Shown: in pieces, positions 1 to 12,021 of the stretch
Position numbering within the stretch: position 1 is the first letter of the stretch
Layout of the letters: the number at the start of each line of letters is the position of its first letter
Notes under the pieces: model-generated
The model's input: only the letters and a program-made list of their open reading frames with translations
Databases searched by the model: none
What the model was told of the DNA's origin: nothing
Made by a program: the position numbers and the translations under genes
From: Earliella scabrosa
Lineage: Eukaryota > Basidiomycota > Agaricomycetes > Polyporales > Polyporaceae
Direction of reading: 5' to 3'
Length of the DNA stretch: 64,000 bases
Assembly: GCA_022605405.1 (NCBI GenBank)
Contig: JABYQQ010000001.1
Span: 2,108,001-2,172,000, forward strand

Positions 1-162
1 AGAGAGGGCGCACCTGCATGCAGGTGAGTCTGGACCGCAAGCCAAGAGCAGGACGCGAAGCGGGCAACGAACCTCGGTCCTCGGCAGATGCACGAGCTGC
101 CTGTCTTCGCGTCGCATACGTCTGCACATGACGGTGGGTGAGAATGGACGCATAACGGGACA

Positions 163-178
163 GGTGAGTGTACTCACC
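163..178. repeat. Palindrome GGTGAGT-GT-ACTCACC
   Basis: Perfect inverted repeat with 7-bp arms and a 2-bp centre. A similar one (AGGTGA, 6-bp loop, TCACCT) lies at 339-356. Both belong to the family of GTGAGT/CTCAC pairs seen again between about 5.9 and 7.1 kb. Confidence 0.6.
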
Positions 179-1955
179 GCATATACTAGGCTCCGCGTCC
201 TGACCTTGCCCTGGAGCCACTCGGGAGAGCTCTCTGCCGTGCGTCCCCGCGGACGTTGGTTGAGATGCGCAGTCAGCACTCTGCGCACATCCATCCCGCG
301 GGGACACGATCATCGTTGGATGCGGTTTGAGCGGGTACAGGTGAGTGTGTTCACCTAATGCTCGCACAGCTCGGATTGGAGCCGTCCGGGGGAGCATTCA
401 GAACCCTGCCGTCGGCTTGAGCGGGTCGCATGTCCAGACAGGTCAGTGTCGTCGCCTCCGAGCCATGCATGCAGCCCTCTCGCTTTGGAGGCGTCCGGGG
501 GCGCAGCAAGTGCTGCCTGCCATGCGCACTTGTTCCTACACGGCGACGAGCTGTCAGGAACCTGCAAAGCCATCCAGGGGGTGTCTGGGACTGACTCGTG
601 ATGCGCATGTCCGTGACGGGAGGTACTCACTGTGCGCTGCGAGCAGACCGGGTTCCCGTCCAAAATTGGGCCTGCGCAGTTGTGAGGGAGATGTACGAGT
701 CTGCGACATTGACAGGCTGCGTGCAATCCCGCCTCCTGGCCGAGCGAGCAGAAGCCGTCTCGATCGCGCATGTCTCGGCATGCGATGCGGTCACTCCGGG
801 CGTCGGTGCATCACCGAGATGGCGGTAGGAGCCGTGCGCGTGAGAGGCTGGACGTCCTGAGCGGGTGTGCTGTTGTGTGTCGCCAAAGTGGCCTTGTACG
901 CGCAGGAACCGCGGAATAGGCATCCCACCCTGGCGCGGAGCTGTGCGGGCAGTGTCCGGGACTTGCATGTCGGTCTACCGACGCATAAGCGGGTAGCGTC
1001 CAGTGCCGCATGTCAGTATGCGCAGCGTGTGTCTGGAGAGAGAAGGACACGCACGGGAGGTGCAACGAGTCACAGGGCAAGCAGGACTCAGGAGGGGCTT
1101 GAGCGGACTATGAACAGGAACTCACCATCGGACGGACACCATGATTCATGATTCATGCATGCTCACTGACAACACTTGATCTACAAGTCAGAGTGCATGT
1201 CAGCTGCAATTGCGACAAACAGACCGGCGCACGGAATACTCACGAGATGACTTCTGAACGGCCCTTGTGCGTTGTAAGATGAAGGAACAGGTCATGAAGG
1301 AGATAGCGGCGTCGGGGAGGCAGGAGTTGTGGGGATCCCAACAATTCAAGAACACGATCAAACGGTACGTACACTCAATCCCCTTCCACGCACGCATGCA
1401 TCTGGACACATCTCAGTCTTGCCGTAGGTTCGCGCTGCCGCACAAGGGCGAATATCTACACCAATCGTCGAATCGTCGTCAGCTTCACATAGCATCGAGG
1501 ACGCGAATGCACTCACCGGGGGTCAAACGTCTACAAGGAGGAGGACAAGATCCGACTTGAAGACCAGAGACTTGCTCGCGACTCTCGCCGTGGCGCGCTG
1601 GCTGTCGACATTGTAGCGAGCGTAAGCGGGAGCAAATTGAGACCAAGTCTAGAGCGTTCAGACCTTCACACTCTGCAAGCGACACTCCCATGTGTGAAGC
1701 AGCTCCAGCCGCGATCTCTCATGTCATGACCCATTTTCGGGATGTGGAGAATGGATACACGTAACACGACGGAATAGTGAATTGTGCGACCGCACTTCTG
1801 TCGCTCACTTCCCTATTCCTCCGTGCATGTGTTCTCGACGGGTTGCTCTAGCATTCCCCATCCTGCCCACGGAGCGATTTGATTAGCCATTAAACCAGTC
1901 TCTGGATCCCGTTCGCTTAGAGTTGTTGATCCGTCCAAAACACCGCTTACTAGTA

Positions 1956-2005
1956 TTGACGTGATTGTATATGCAAATCTTTGACGTGATCATATATGCA
2001 AATCT
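1956..2005. repeat. Two tandem copies of a 25-bp repeat
   Basis: Copies at 1956-1980 and 1981-2005 begin TTGACGTGAT and end TATATGCAAATCT, differing at two central bases. The pair is bracketed by related strings (AAACACCGCT followed by a TAG-rich stretch) near 1939 and 2009, so the duplicated unit may be longer than 25 bp. Confidence 0.75.
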
Positions 2006-5000
2006 CAGAAACACCGCTAGTAGAGCGAGCAGACATGGCAAGCACGTAGAACAAGTCAGCAGTAGTAGCTGCCCATTCTCCAATGGTTCTCCAAAGTAAA
2101 TGGCATGCGCACACACCACTCTGGACGGGAAGCTGCTTTGCGTTCTTAGGCCGTCGTGTGAACGCCTCACTTGATGTTTCGTGTCTTGAAGCGGCGCAAC
2201 TGAGAGCAACAGGCGGCGAGATATTACACGCCAAGAGTCATGCTGCCCATATCCCATCCAAACTAGCGTCGGTAACAAAGGCGTGGCATGACCCGACTCG
2301 AGGAGTACGAGGTGCCATCTTGTTGGCAAATGGAATTCTCCTCGACCGTCTGCAGAGTGCCCTCAGCACGAACCTGGTTGACAAACGTGGCGCAAACCAC
2401 CACGACCACTGCGGGTGCGGGAGCTGTAGTAACGTGAGAAGACAACGAGGCGATCGCGAGAGAACTCAATAAGCACTGTGATGATCGTACGGACATTGCA
2501 CCGACTAGTATGACACCCAAGTTGCGTAACACCTGCCGCTCGTTTCGTGCTGTCCGGGATGCAGGCGGGGGCGGAAGCACATTCGTGCAAGATCCTGCTG
2601 GGTCGGGAACAAACTACTAGAGCGTCCTGGAACAAACTCAGATTTACGTGAGTGCAATGCAAAGAGGAGACACCACGAGTGGGCACGAGTCAGGTCGTGC
2701 GACAGCACAATGACCGGAATAGACTGGCAGTCTGCGTACGCTCGTGGACTGGAGAGATCAAGGTGACATCTGTTCAAAAGTCAAAATGGATAGGACAGAC
2801 AAGCTGGGACCATGACGAGCAAGACACAGTCGGACACGCCCCGTCTTCGTTCTCCCGAGACAATCACAACTTGAAGATTCCGCTCGTAGCATGCATGCAT
2901 AACTACTTGCATTCTACACTTCGAGGCTGACTGCGTCCGCACGCAGACTAGTCGCATCGCATGCATGAATTACACTTGTGAACTCGGACTCAAACGCATC
3001 TCCCAACCGTCACACTTGCTGCGAGGATCGTGCATTAGTGACTATTGCATTCTACTACTAGCGAGTTCTCAGACTGCGTACCTTGTCAGGGACACCACAA
3101 ACTGGTCTAAGGATCCTCCAATTTTGTCGGATAGCATAGATCCATCGGCGAATTGGCCAGAGTCCGAGTCGACGATCTTCAGCCTATCGGGATCTATGAC
3201 ATACAGTCCGTGAGCATGAGCCGGACATCTCATCGACACAATACAGCCAGGGTTACCTTCCCGACCATGAAGACAGTCGGAACGACACTGCTATGCCCAT
3301 CACGTACTTACAAGTGTTGGATTTTCTACCTCTGCAGGGTGCAACCATTGGTTCGGACGCAATATGGCTCGAGCGCAGACGTAAAATACCGGGGACACAG
3401 CTTAACGAGGTGTTCCCTCGTTCCGCAGGCCGCGGACGCACTCCAGAGCAGAAAGGCAGGAACCTGCCAGAATGGCCGTCACTACAGAACCGAGCGGAGC
3501 AAGTCTCGCATCATGGCTCTACCCGTCTGGACACCGCAAGTCGAGCGGTCGATCCCGTAACTCAGCCTCGTATCTCGACGCTGAAGTTCTCGACAGACCG
3601 ACTGGGTGCACATCCTGTTCACAGCACGGCGCATCCCGACGACGTCATGCACTCGCGAGAGCGAATCACAAAGCTAGATGGGGGTGCGACCATTCCGAAA
3701 AGAGGCATAGTCATCTTTCGGGACATGTCCAACCAAGCTCTCCGAGTTAATGGTAGCGAGCTGAACGCGACCCGTAAGTCTCGGGCGATGCAAAGTGAGT
3801 GCATGTCCGGACTCGAGAGTGCATCCTGCTTGTCCCGTCGGCGCACAACCAGACTGCCTGCACAACGCGCTAGGCTGCACCGAGCACTCCAATCCACCGT
3901 GCATCCTGGCATCGTCGCATGCAGCTCCCAGCCCTGGATATCTGACGTGCTGCTGGGTGTGTCCCTCGACACGCAACCCCGATCGTCGCAAGTGCGGAGC
4001 GCAGAGTCCACGAGAGACTCCATCGCGCGGTCGAGGCCGCACTTTCGCGAACTGCGTTTGGGTTGACGTCTTTCAAGTCTGCATTCTTCTCGCACCGCCC
4101 ACCGAGCGATCCGACGGTACGGCCCGAACCCTGAGCTCCAGCTCAGCTCGACATGACCCGCAGGGCTCGAGCGAAGCCCCGACATGCATACCGAGGACGG
4201 CGATTGCAGTCATGGTTGCGAAGCTCTCCCGACGCGCAGGGCAAGGGGAGGAGCAGCTCGGACACGCCTTCATCTCGACGGTGCGCTGCAAGTGCAAGAT
4301 GCAGTGAGATGCGGGCCGCAGAGACCTCCTCAGGTCTGTCAAACAACGCGACGCGTGAATCGGCTCTGGATGACCGCAAAGCTTGACTTGGCCATCGCCT
4401 GGGCGCGATTCCTTCCAAGTCGTGACAAGTCCGCTTGCGCCTGAACCTCGCTCAACAATCAGCTTGTTCGCGTGCTCCCCGAGCCTTCTCGCCCTGCGCC
4501 TGCGAGCCCGACGGGAGGTACTACGAGTCCTCGCACGCAGCGACGATGCTCGACACGATCGTGATGATCCGCGTCAGAGTCTCGTTGAGCGTCGGGGACG
4601 CAGAGAACCCAACCGCGGTCCGCGAGTCCTCAAGGCTCAGAGGGCATGCGCGAATCTGCATCGCTGAACCCTCGAGTGCGGACGCCGGTCAGTACCCGCA
4701 TTGCGCATGACGACCTCCCGTCTGCATGCGCGGCCGCACATCAGCCCCGGCATGCATCTTCGCATGCAATGCGTCATGCACTGTTGCACGCCGCGGATCG
4801 GGAGGCATGGACGGCTGACGAGCGTGCAGAGATCAACCCCGCCGGCCCTCCGCACGCCGCCCAATTTCGCGTCGCGCTGGTCCCTGGACCTTCCCATCGC
4901 ACACGAGAATGACGAATGCCATGCGCGACGCCGTCGCACCCGAACTCGAATCTATCACAGCCAGACACGAGAATATGACCGAAACGAGGTGCTCACCGCA

Positions 5001-5233
5001 TGATGCGCATGCAGCATGCTTTCGCACTCCACAGGCCGCTCCGGGTCAGGAGCGCGTGCATGTGCGGGACCGTCCGAGTCGTGCCCGCGTCGTGCAGCAC
5101 AGACTCGTCCGAGGTTCGGGTTCGGTGACTGGCTGAGGCGAGATGGACGACGAGAACTACAGTCTACTTCTGGCAGCGCATCCCGCCGGCCCTCCGTCCC
5201 GTCGTCCCATCGTCCGTCGCCTCCTCGGGGTTT

Positions 5234-5335
5234 CCAAGCCCGGATATTGCAGCATGCATCCGAGTTCCAACTTCCAGCGCGTGCGTTTCTCCTTGAGTCC
5301 TTCCGCTCGAGGTCGCCAAGCCCGGAGATTGCAGC
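5234..5335. repeat. Direct repeat of a 20-bp motif, 82 bp apart
   Basis: CCAAGCCCGGATATTGCAGC at 5234-5253 recurs with one mismatch at 5316-5335, and the upstream bases are also alike. No coding function is evident. Confidence 0.55.
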
Positions 5336-5939
5336 GCAGGGCGCGGCGCTGCTCCCCACGACGCGTGCACAATTAAAGACCTCACCGGTGCACCATCCGC
5401 CGCCGCGTCGTGCGCACGGCCGGCTCGAGCAGTGCGATGCGATGACGTCCCAGACGAGGCTCTGTGGGGAGCTCGGACGAAGCTTGCGAGTCCCGGCCAC
5501 GAGTTTGGGGGGTTCGAGGATGCATTGATGATGCACCACCGAGTCCGACGGAGGATTGCTGACCCGGAAGCGAGGCGAGCGGCGTGGTTAGCCACTCTGT
5601 GTGTTCACGCCGAGACCGCCAGGGGCGATGCGAGAGAGACGGAGGGGGCGTACGCGAAATTGACGGAGCGCTGCATCGGTCCACAATTACGGGGCGGGGC
5701 GGCGGGCGCGGCTGAGGGGTTGACGAGTCGGGTATCGGATGTTGGCGTCCGTACGGCGATGCGGGGTGGTCCGTGCGCCGTGGCAGGGAAATATAGCCTG
5801 AGCCCGAGGAAACCACCTCGACCCGTTCGTCCGTCTGCGTCGCTCCTGGACCCGCATCCTGCCGTCCTCTCGGTCGTCTTCACGCCGCTGTCGCCCGCTA
5901 TCGCCAGACCGCATCCCGCCGGCGTCCAGCTGACGTTTC

Positions 5940-7070
5940 CCAGCGTTGAGAGTACGTCCTGAAGGGTACGTGAGTGCCTCAGCTAACGGACCGAGTTACG
6001 CGTGTGCTCACTCGATTTGGACGCAGCTCGCGGTCCTTTGTCTTGTCCGCTCTGCATCAGTGGACAAGATGACGCCATGCGACCTCAATTCCTGCTAGAG
6101 CGAGGTGAGCCAGAGGGATTTGAGCGGTTGTGCGTGTGCTGACGTCGAGTGCACAGGGTGCGCGGCGGTCCCGGATGCGCTAGTACGCTCGATCGGGCGT
6201 GCTCCCGGCTGGTCAGTGCGTGACTGCCGTTCCCGTGCGGTCGCGACTGATGAACGAAGCGCGTAGGTGAGTTTTCCGGGTCATCTGAACGGAATGAGAG
6301 GTCAGCGATGACTGACCTAGTGCGTCGTGCAGACGGCGCCCCGCATCGAGCACGACGTGCTGTGCGGTTGTGCAGCCACGGCCGGCGGATGTGTTGGCGA
6401 GGAGCCGTCGGAACGGCGATGCACGTCGGGCCCGGGTCTGCATGTGCTTCAGCACGCACTCCGCGCGATCTCCGGTGGTCCGAACCCATCACGCGTCGAG
6501 TTGAATGGCCGGTCGAGTCAAGCCGCCGTTCGACATGCGTGGAAGCGCGCCTGAAGCGAATGTGAGTGGTATCGCGCATGGATCGAGTACGCGTGTGCTT
6601 GCCGAGATTGCTCACAGCTCGAGGCCGTTTTTGGCGGCGCTGCACGGAGACGGCAACGGCCTAGCCTCGACGCTACACCGGAGGGCCCTGAATACACGGT
6701 GAGTCGCTGAACCGAGATCTCGAGACGTTGCGCGCGTGCTCACGTTGAACGGGTAGCGGGACTGCTCTCGGGTCCGGTCCCATGCATCTGCCAGGGGAAT
6801 CGCTCCCGGCGGATGCTCGCGTCGACGCCCTGTTTGGGTGCGTGTGAGCAAGGCCGTAGGTGAGCTCTGGTCGTTGTCCAAGATGAGTGCACAGCTGACT
6901 GCCGTGGTGCGTCGTCCAGACGGGATCGACGGGAGCTCGAGACCGCACATCGCAGGCCGGAGTTGCGATCTCCGGCTGCTCGGGTCGTGGTTGTATCCAG
7001 ATCGCGGGTGAGTCCGTCTTCGGGACGAAGACGCAACTCGAGGGCTGAGTTGCACGCCTTGCAGTCAGCT
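5940..7070. repeat. Array of intron-like GTGAGT...CTCAC...AG units
   Basis: At least six units start with GTGAG(T/C), contain TGCTCAC- or CTGAC-like strings and end in CAG or TAG 50-70 nt later (near 5970, 6270, 6560, 6700, 6860 and 7010). Separating stretches share GC-rich motifs such as CTCG-CGGTCC. This may be a decayed tandem repeat or a spliced non-coding transcript. Units are too degenerate to set a period by eye. Confidence 0.35.
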
Positions 7071-8276
7071 CCTCGTGGCGCGTGCACACGCCGTGTTGAT
7101 GGATGCCGCTGGAAGGAGTCGGGAGGATGCGAAAGAAGATGTGCGTGCGGGATGGGACGAGGGTGCGCCAGTAGGGCGGTTGCGGAGTGTTCAACACGAG
7201 CGCGATCTTGACCGGGCGTGAGATGCGTCCAGGCGCGGAGGGCAGCGCGGCGGCGTGTTGACTGAGACTCGCGAGCGCGCGCGCGTCTTGTTGCGAGCTG
7301 AGAGGTCGCGTCCCGGAGAGCGACACAGCGAGGACGGATGCGCACTAGGAGAAAGAAGGCGTGAGTGGGGGAGTGCGTGAACGGGAGGCTCGGAGAGGGG
7401 CTCACGGTGGCTGTATGCGCGGCGGAGAGGGAGAGGGATGGGCTATATGCGGATAGCCATACGCGTATGGCTCTGCGCATCTGCTGAGAGTGCGGTGAGT
7501 GGGCGACCTGAGCGTCCGGATGGCAACTCACTGCAAGCGGACGGGAGACGGTGCGACTGCGGCGTCGTGCGCGGAGAGCATGCATGCATGCAGAGAATGC
7601 GGCCGTGGATGCAGCACTTGGACGGATCGAGAGCCTGGAGGCCCGTATATGCGCGTCGTGGCGGCGAGGACGGGCTCCTGCAGCGGGCTGGGCTCGGTTC
7701 ACTGGGAGCGGTGAGTGCACGCACAGAGAGAGCCCGAGAGAGCTTGCGAGCTCGAGCAGAGGCGGACGAGGCGAGCACGGCGGTCGCAGGCGAGAGGCCC
7801 TCGACGACGAGCCTCGGCCGGGGCTGGTCTCGACAGCGACGATCGTCGGGCAGAAGAGCGCATCGGGCGGGAGAAGCTCGAAAAGAGGCGCGCCTCGTGT
7901 TATGGCCGAGCTCTTATCGGAAACTTCTGCCTCAGGGCCTTTGCGGTGCTCGCTTGTGCTCCGGAGCGTGCAAGCCGACGCTTTCTCGACAATGCGCAAA
8001 CGTGATTGTGATTGGGCCTGCAGTGGCGTCAATGATTCCCCCGCCTGCCCAGCATGATGTCAGATAACAGCGCCTCCAGGCGGTGGCGCCCCCGCCTCGG
8101 AGGCATTTTTGACAAGGGGAGGGAGGTCAGTACAGTACATGCAATCTACCACAATACAAGAGAGACCACAGCAGGTATCGGAAGCAACGACAACAGATGC
8201 GCGAGTACGTAGTACATGTTCGGATAACAAAGGATTGGCGTCAGATAATCGAGTTCTACACATTCCTTTTCATCAA

Positions 8277-11200
8277 TCACATCTCGTCAGCCCGCTTGAA
8301 CGTCTTCTCGATAGTTCCCTCCTTCAGCTTGTAACCATTTGCTGCAAAAAGCTTCGACCGCAGGAACGGGGACGTGTCGTAGATATCATGTTCCTTTGCC
8401 TGCAAGCCACCCATCAATATTCAATACTCGATGTCCGGCTACTCGGAGCAGGGAAGACACGAAAACTTACGCGCTCGTCCAGTTCAGAAACCTTGACTGT
8501 GATCGACTCCGGCTGCTGGTAGTGCTGCAACTGATAGAACCGTGCCTTCTCCTTCACAATCTGGCCCAGGAGGAAGGCGAGCAACTCTTCATGGTCGCGT
8601 GCCTGCGTGAGGTACTTGCGGAATCCCTGTCGCGCCACAGCACGTCAGACCGCGCCAGACAGAACCCAAGGGAAGACGACTTACACGCTCGAGCGTCTTC
8701 TTGATCGACATCTTCTGTGCACTGACGAAGCTCCCTACCGCGACCGAAATCGCCAGGTCGATATCGTCCGCACGCACGTACTCGCGCAAAGCCATCTTCG
8801 CGCTGGCCTCCGCCATGCGGATCATGCTCTCCAGGTGACGCACGGTGATGGGGAACGAGCCCGTGGCGAGGGATTCGCGGCGGAGCTCACCAAACAGTCG
8901 CGCGAGCTTCTCTTGGTCCATGTCGTACAGCTTCGGCCGCACTTTCTCCTTCGCGTACATGATGTACTTGCGGAGGAGATCCTGCGGAATGATCTGCGTC
9001 GGGAGTCAGCAATCGTCAATGGAAGACGCAAATCGGAAACGCACGTCGGCATCCAGGGTAGTCCCGACCTCCATCTCGTCTTGCTGCGCATCGAACTTGG
9101 GGTGGCTGCGAAGATGGCTGCCGACGACGAAGCGAGCGAGCAGCTCGTCCTGGACTGGATCTACAGTGTCCTTCACAACGCATAGGACGTCAAAACGCGA
9201 CAGAATCGGTTCCGTCAGCTCGACGTTCTGTTGGAACGGGATGGTGGGGTTGTAGCGTCCTCTGATGGGGTTTGCTGCGGCGATGACAGCACATCTCGCC
9301 TGAAGGGTGGTGATGATACCGGCTTTGGAGATGGAGATGGTTTGCTGCTCCATGGCCTCGTGGATTGACGTCCGGTCAGCGTCGTTCATCTTGTCGAACT
9401 CGTCGATGAGACAGGTGCCTTTGTCCGCGAGAACCAGCGCGCCGCCCTCCAGTGTCCACTCCTTTGTAATCGGATCCTTCCGGACACTCGCGGTCAGACC
9501 GACCGCGGATGCACCCTGACCCGTAGCGAAGACAGAGCGATGGGCGGTCTTCTCGATATACTTGAGGAACTGCGACTTGGCGGTACCCGGATCGCCCAAA
9601 AGGAGCACGTTGATGTCGCCTCGAATGTACGTCTTGCGCTTGATGTCCTTAGGCACGCCACCAAAGAGGGAGAGTGCGATCGCAGTCTTGATGTCCTCAT
9701 GTCCGTAAATGGAGGGCGCAATGGACTTGATGATACGCTTCCGGATTCGGTCATCGCGGGCAAGGGCGCGAATCTCCTTCTCGTCATCTTCGGTCAGTCG
9801 GAACGCAGCGAACTGGTCTTCCTTCTTGTTGACGTGATTGGCTTCAAGGATCGTAGAGAACACCGGAAAACCGTTCTTGGAGTTGAGAGACGCATCGAAG
9901 TTGTTGCGGTAGATGCCGGTGATTTCCTAGAAACACAGTAAGCAATGCCGTAGTCCAGAGCGACGACAGAACTCACGATCTCTTCTCCAGGTTTTGCCTT
10001 GTCGATGAGGTCCCACAGCAGTACGACCTCGCGGTGTCGAGGTAGGCGACCGGGAGGCACAGAGCCGGGCGACTCCTGCAGCGTCAGCTTCTGATAATTC
10101 CGGTATACCGTCTGCAGACACGTCAGAACCAAAGTGAAGAAGGAATGCTGCCCAACAAACCTGCTCAGAGTTGACGGAAAATGGACCCTTGCCCTGACAT
10201 TCGGGACAATAACTGATTTTGTACTCCCTCGTGGGATCCTGGTAGAAGGGGCCGAGCACTGCACCGCACTTGCGGCAGTCAAACTTGACGTACTTGAGTT
10301 GAGGGAAGACACCAGTTCGACGAGTAACGACGCCAGAAACACGCACTAGCGTGTTCAAGTGGGACCTGCGCAGGTCGCGTAATGAAGAGCTGAGAGGAAG
10401 GTCGGTAATTCTGACGTGTACTTCCGAGTGGATGCGTTCGTAGGCGGGATAGTAAATGAGAATGACAACCAGAGCAACCTCATCGAAGATTGTTAGCATG
10501 GCGGTGGGGCAGTTGGTGAGGAAATAGGCCAGAATAGGTTTGGAGTCGGCAAGATGAAGATACGAGACCTCGAGAGACTCAGAGTTGCCTAAGTTCCTTG
10601 GTTAGCGAGCTGCAACAACAAATCAGTCGACTGTGGACTTACTTTCGCCGAGCTGACGAATTCGTTGGCCATACACTGATGCTCCGTGTTCATCCACGTA
10701 TGTAACTAAGAACTGCCGGAAATGGCGAACGATAGACCTCCGAACACGCTCGTTTGCGATCCATTCCGCAATCGACTTTGCCTTGATGTCGCTGAGCTGC
10801 TCCAGGGGCAGTTCCTGGAAGCACGATTGAATCAGTAACGACAGAGGACTTGAGGCGCGCTACTCACATCGTCCACCCCTTGCATATCATCAAGGTCTTT
10901 CCTCTCATCATATTGTCGCCGTGTGCGCCTCTTCATGCCGGAGAGGAGACCGCCATCCAGGCCATCGTCGTCCATGTCATCACTCTGAAGGAATTCTGGC
11001 ATACGACTCCGGACCGCTGCGCGACCACCACGCCGGCCACCACGTTCGAGACGATCACGACGCGCCATGCTGGCTTCAGCGGCTCGTCTCTGACCCGCGG
11101 TTAGCTCCTCGAACTCGTTCCCGTCGTCGATATCGCGGTCTGAGTATCGGTCGAGGAGCTCGTTTGTGGCATAGTCACTGTCAAATTGCATTAGCATTCA

Positions 11201-11738
11201 AACCCATGGTAAGCGAAGAAGATAACAGTGCATATATGAAGTAGGGTGTCCCGATGTCCAGTGTTGCCGCGCATCGCAGTCAGGAATGCAACCGCCAGCT
11301 GTTAGAAGCTTCGGATTGGCGCATATAGTCCACTTCGCCGTCCCCAGCAGTCGAAGAAAGCCTTGTGGAGCATTACAGCGGTATACATCGGGGTGTCCCT
11401 TGCATCTTGAAGATACACAGCGCCGGATGTCACAAGACGAGCACTCACTCCTGGAAATCTTCCGCAAACAAATCATCGCCGTCGTCTTCATCGTCAGGAT
11501 TATCATTCACATCCCTAACGGCATCGCGCTCATCCATGCTATCGTCGGTGTCTGAGAAGGGTGCAGGTGAGGACGGGGGAAGAGAAGAGTCTTCATCGCG
11601 TTCGACGCGTGAGGGGCCTGGTGGTGAGGACCCCGCAGGAGGCGTGACTGAGCGACGACGTTTGGCCCCTCGTTGAGTCTGTGTGATTTATTAATGATCG
11701 CACAAAGAATTGGTCGCAGCATAGACACGTACTGCCAT
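8277..11738 (-). CDS. MCM2: DNA replication licensing factor MCM2
   Basis: Subunit of the MCM2-7 replicative helicase, acting in the nucleus at origins and forks. Ten exons read in phase: 11738-11733, 11678-11449, 11177-10868, 10814-10643, 10588-10161, 10111-9977, 9926-9045, 8993-8685, 8626-8471 and 8399-8277, giving about 916 aa, usual for MCM2. Visible features are an acidic Ser/Asp-rich N-terminus, a zinc finger C-x2-C-x19-C-x2-C (residues about 344-370), Walker A GDPGTAKS (about 538), Walker B LIDEFDKM (about 601), and the SRFD arginine finger (about 670). The stretch [13 protein letters not shown] and the order of domains point to MCM2 rather than MCM3-7. Two points are weaker: the first exon is only ATGGCA, so the start is inferred, and the second intron (271 nt) is long but has a good TGCTAAT branch site. 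The gene is divergent from its upstream neighbour. Confidence 0.95.
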
Positions 11739-12021
11739 GACTCTTCTTCGACTGTGTGGGGAAGGATACGAAGGGAAGGGTGTGGGCTGGGAGGAGGGAA
11801 GAGACAAGCAAAGACACGACGCGTCGCGCTCATTAGTGGCGGAGACTGAATTTGCCACAGTCGCGTCAGATAGACGCTGGCCGATGGGGCGTTTGTTGCC
11901 GGAGCGCGACCGTTGGCGTCTGTGGCTTTCAACTTCGTCCTCTAACCATCATCGTCCTCTGAAGCTTCCGGCGCCGTCGCGGCCAAAAGCGCGCTTGGAA
12001 CGTGCATTTCTCTTGATCTCC
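11739..12021. promoter_or_regulatory. Shared divergent promoter region
   Basis: Only 283 bp separate the inferred starts of MCM2 (minus) and the disordered-protein gene (plus), so both promoters must lie here or overlap the genes. I see no clear TATA box and did not identify MCB (ACGCGT) spacing beyond GACGCGTCGCG near 11819, which contains one ACGCGT. That hexamer is the known binding site of the fungal MBF/DSC1 G1/S factor and would suit a replication gene, but a single copy is weak evidence. Confidence 0.45.

Larger units (their letters stand above)
1..8276. other. Gene-poor region with reiterated short motifs
   Basis: I find no convincing protein gene in this stretch. Open frames exist on both strands, but they are rich in Arg, Ser, Cys and His, look like no family I know, and overlap each other in all frames, as expected of GC-rich non-coding DNA. 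Short motifs recur: TGAGCGGGT-like strings near 328, 417 and 858; GTGAGT paired with a nearby CTCAC; and GTCCGGG or GTCTGGG. The repeats are degenerate, so this may be an old decayed repeat field or a long non-coding locus. No transposase or reverse transcriptase motif was seen. Confidence 0.5.

Noticed and set aside
3293..4066. 257-codon plus-strand open frame
   Set aside because: No family resemblance, and a 188-codon frame runs opposite over the same bases.
6740..8032. 430-codon minus-strand open frame
   Set aside because: Translation is Ser/Arg/Pro/His-rich low complexity without any domain, other frames are also open there, and it covers the intron-like repeat units. Likely chance in GC-rich DNA.
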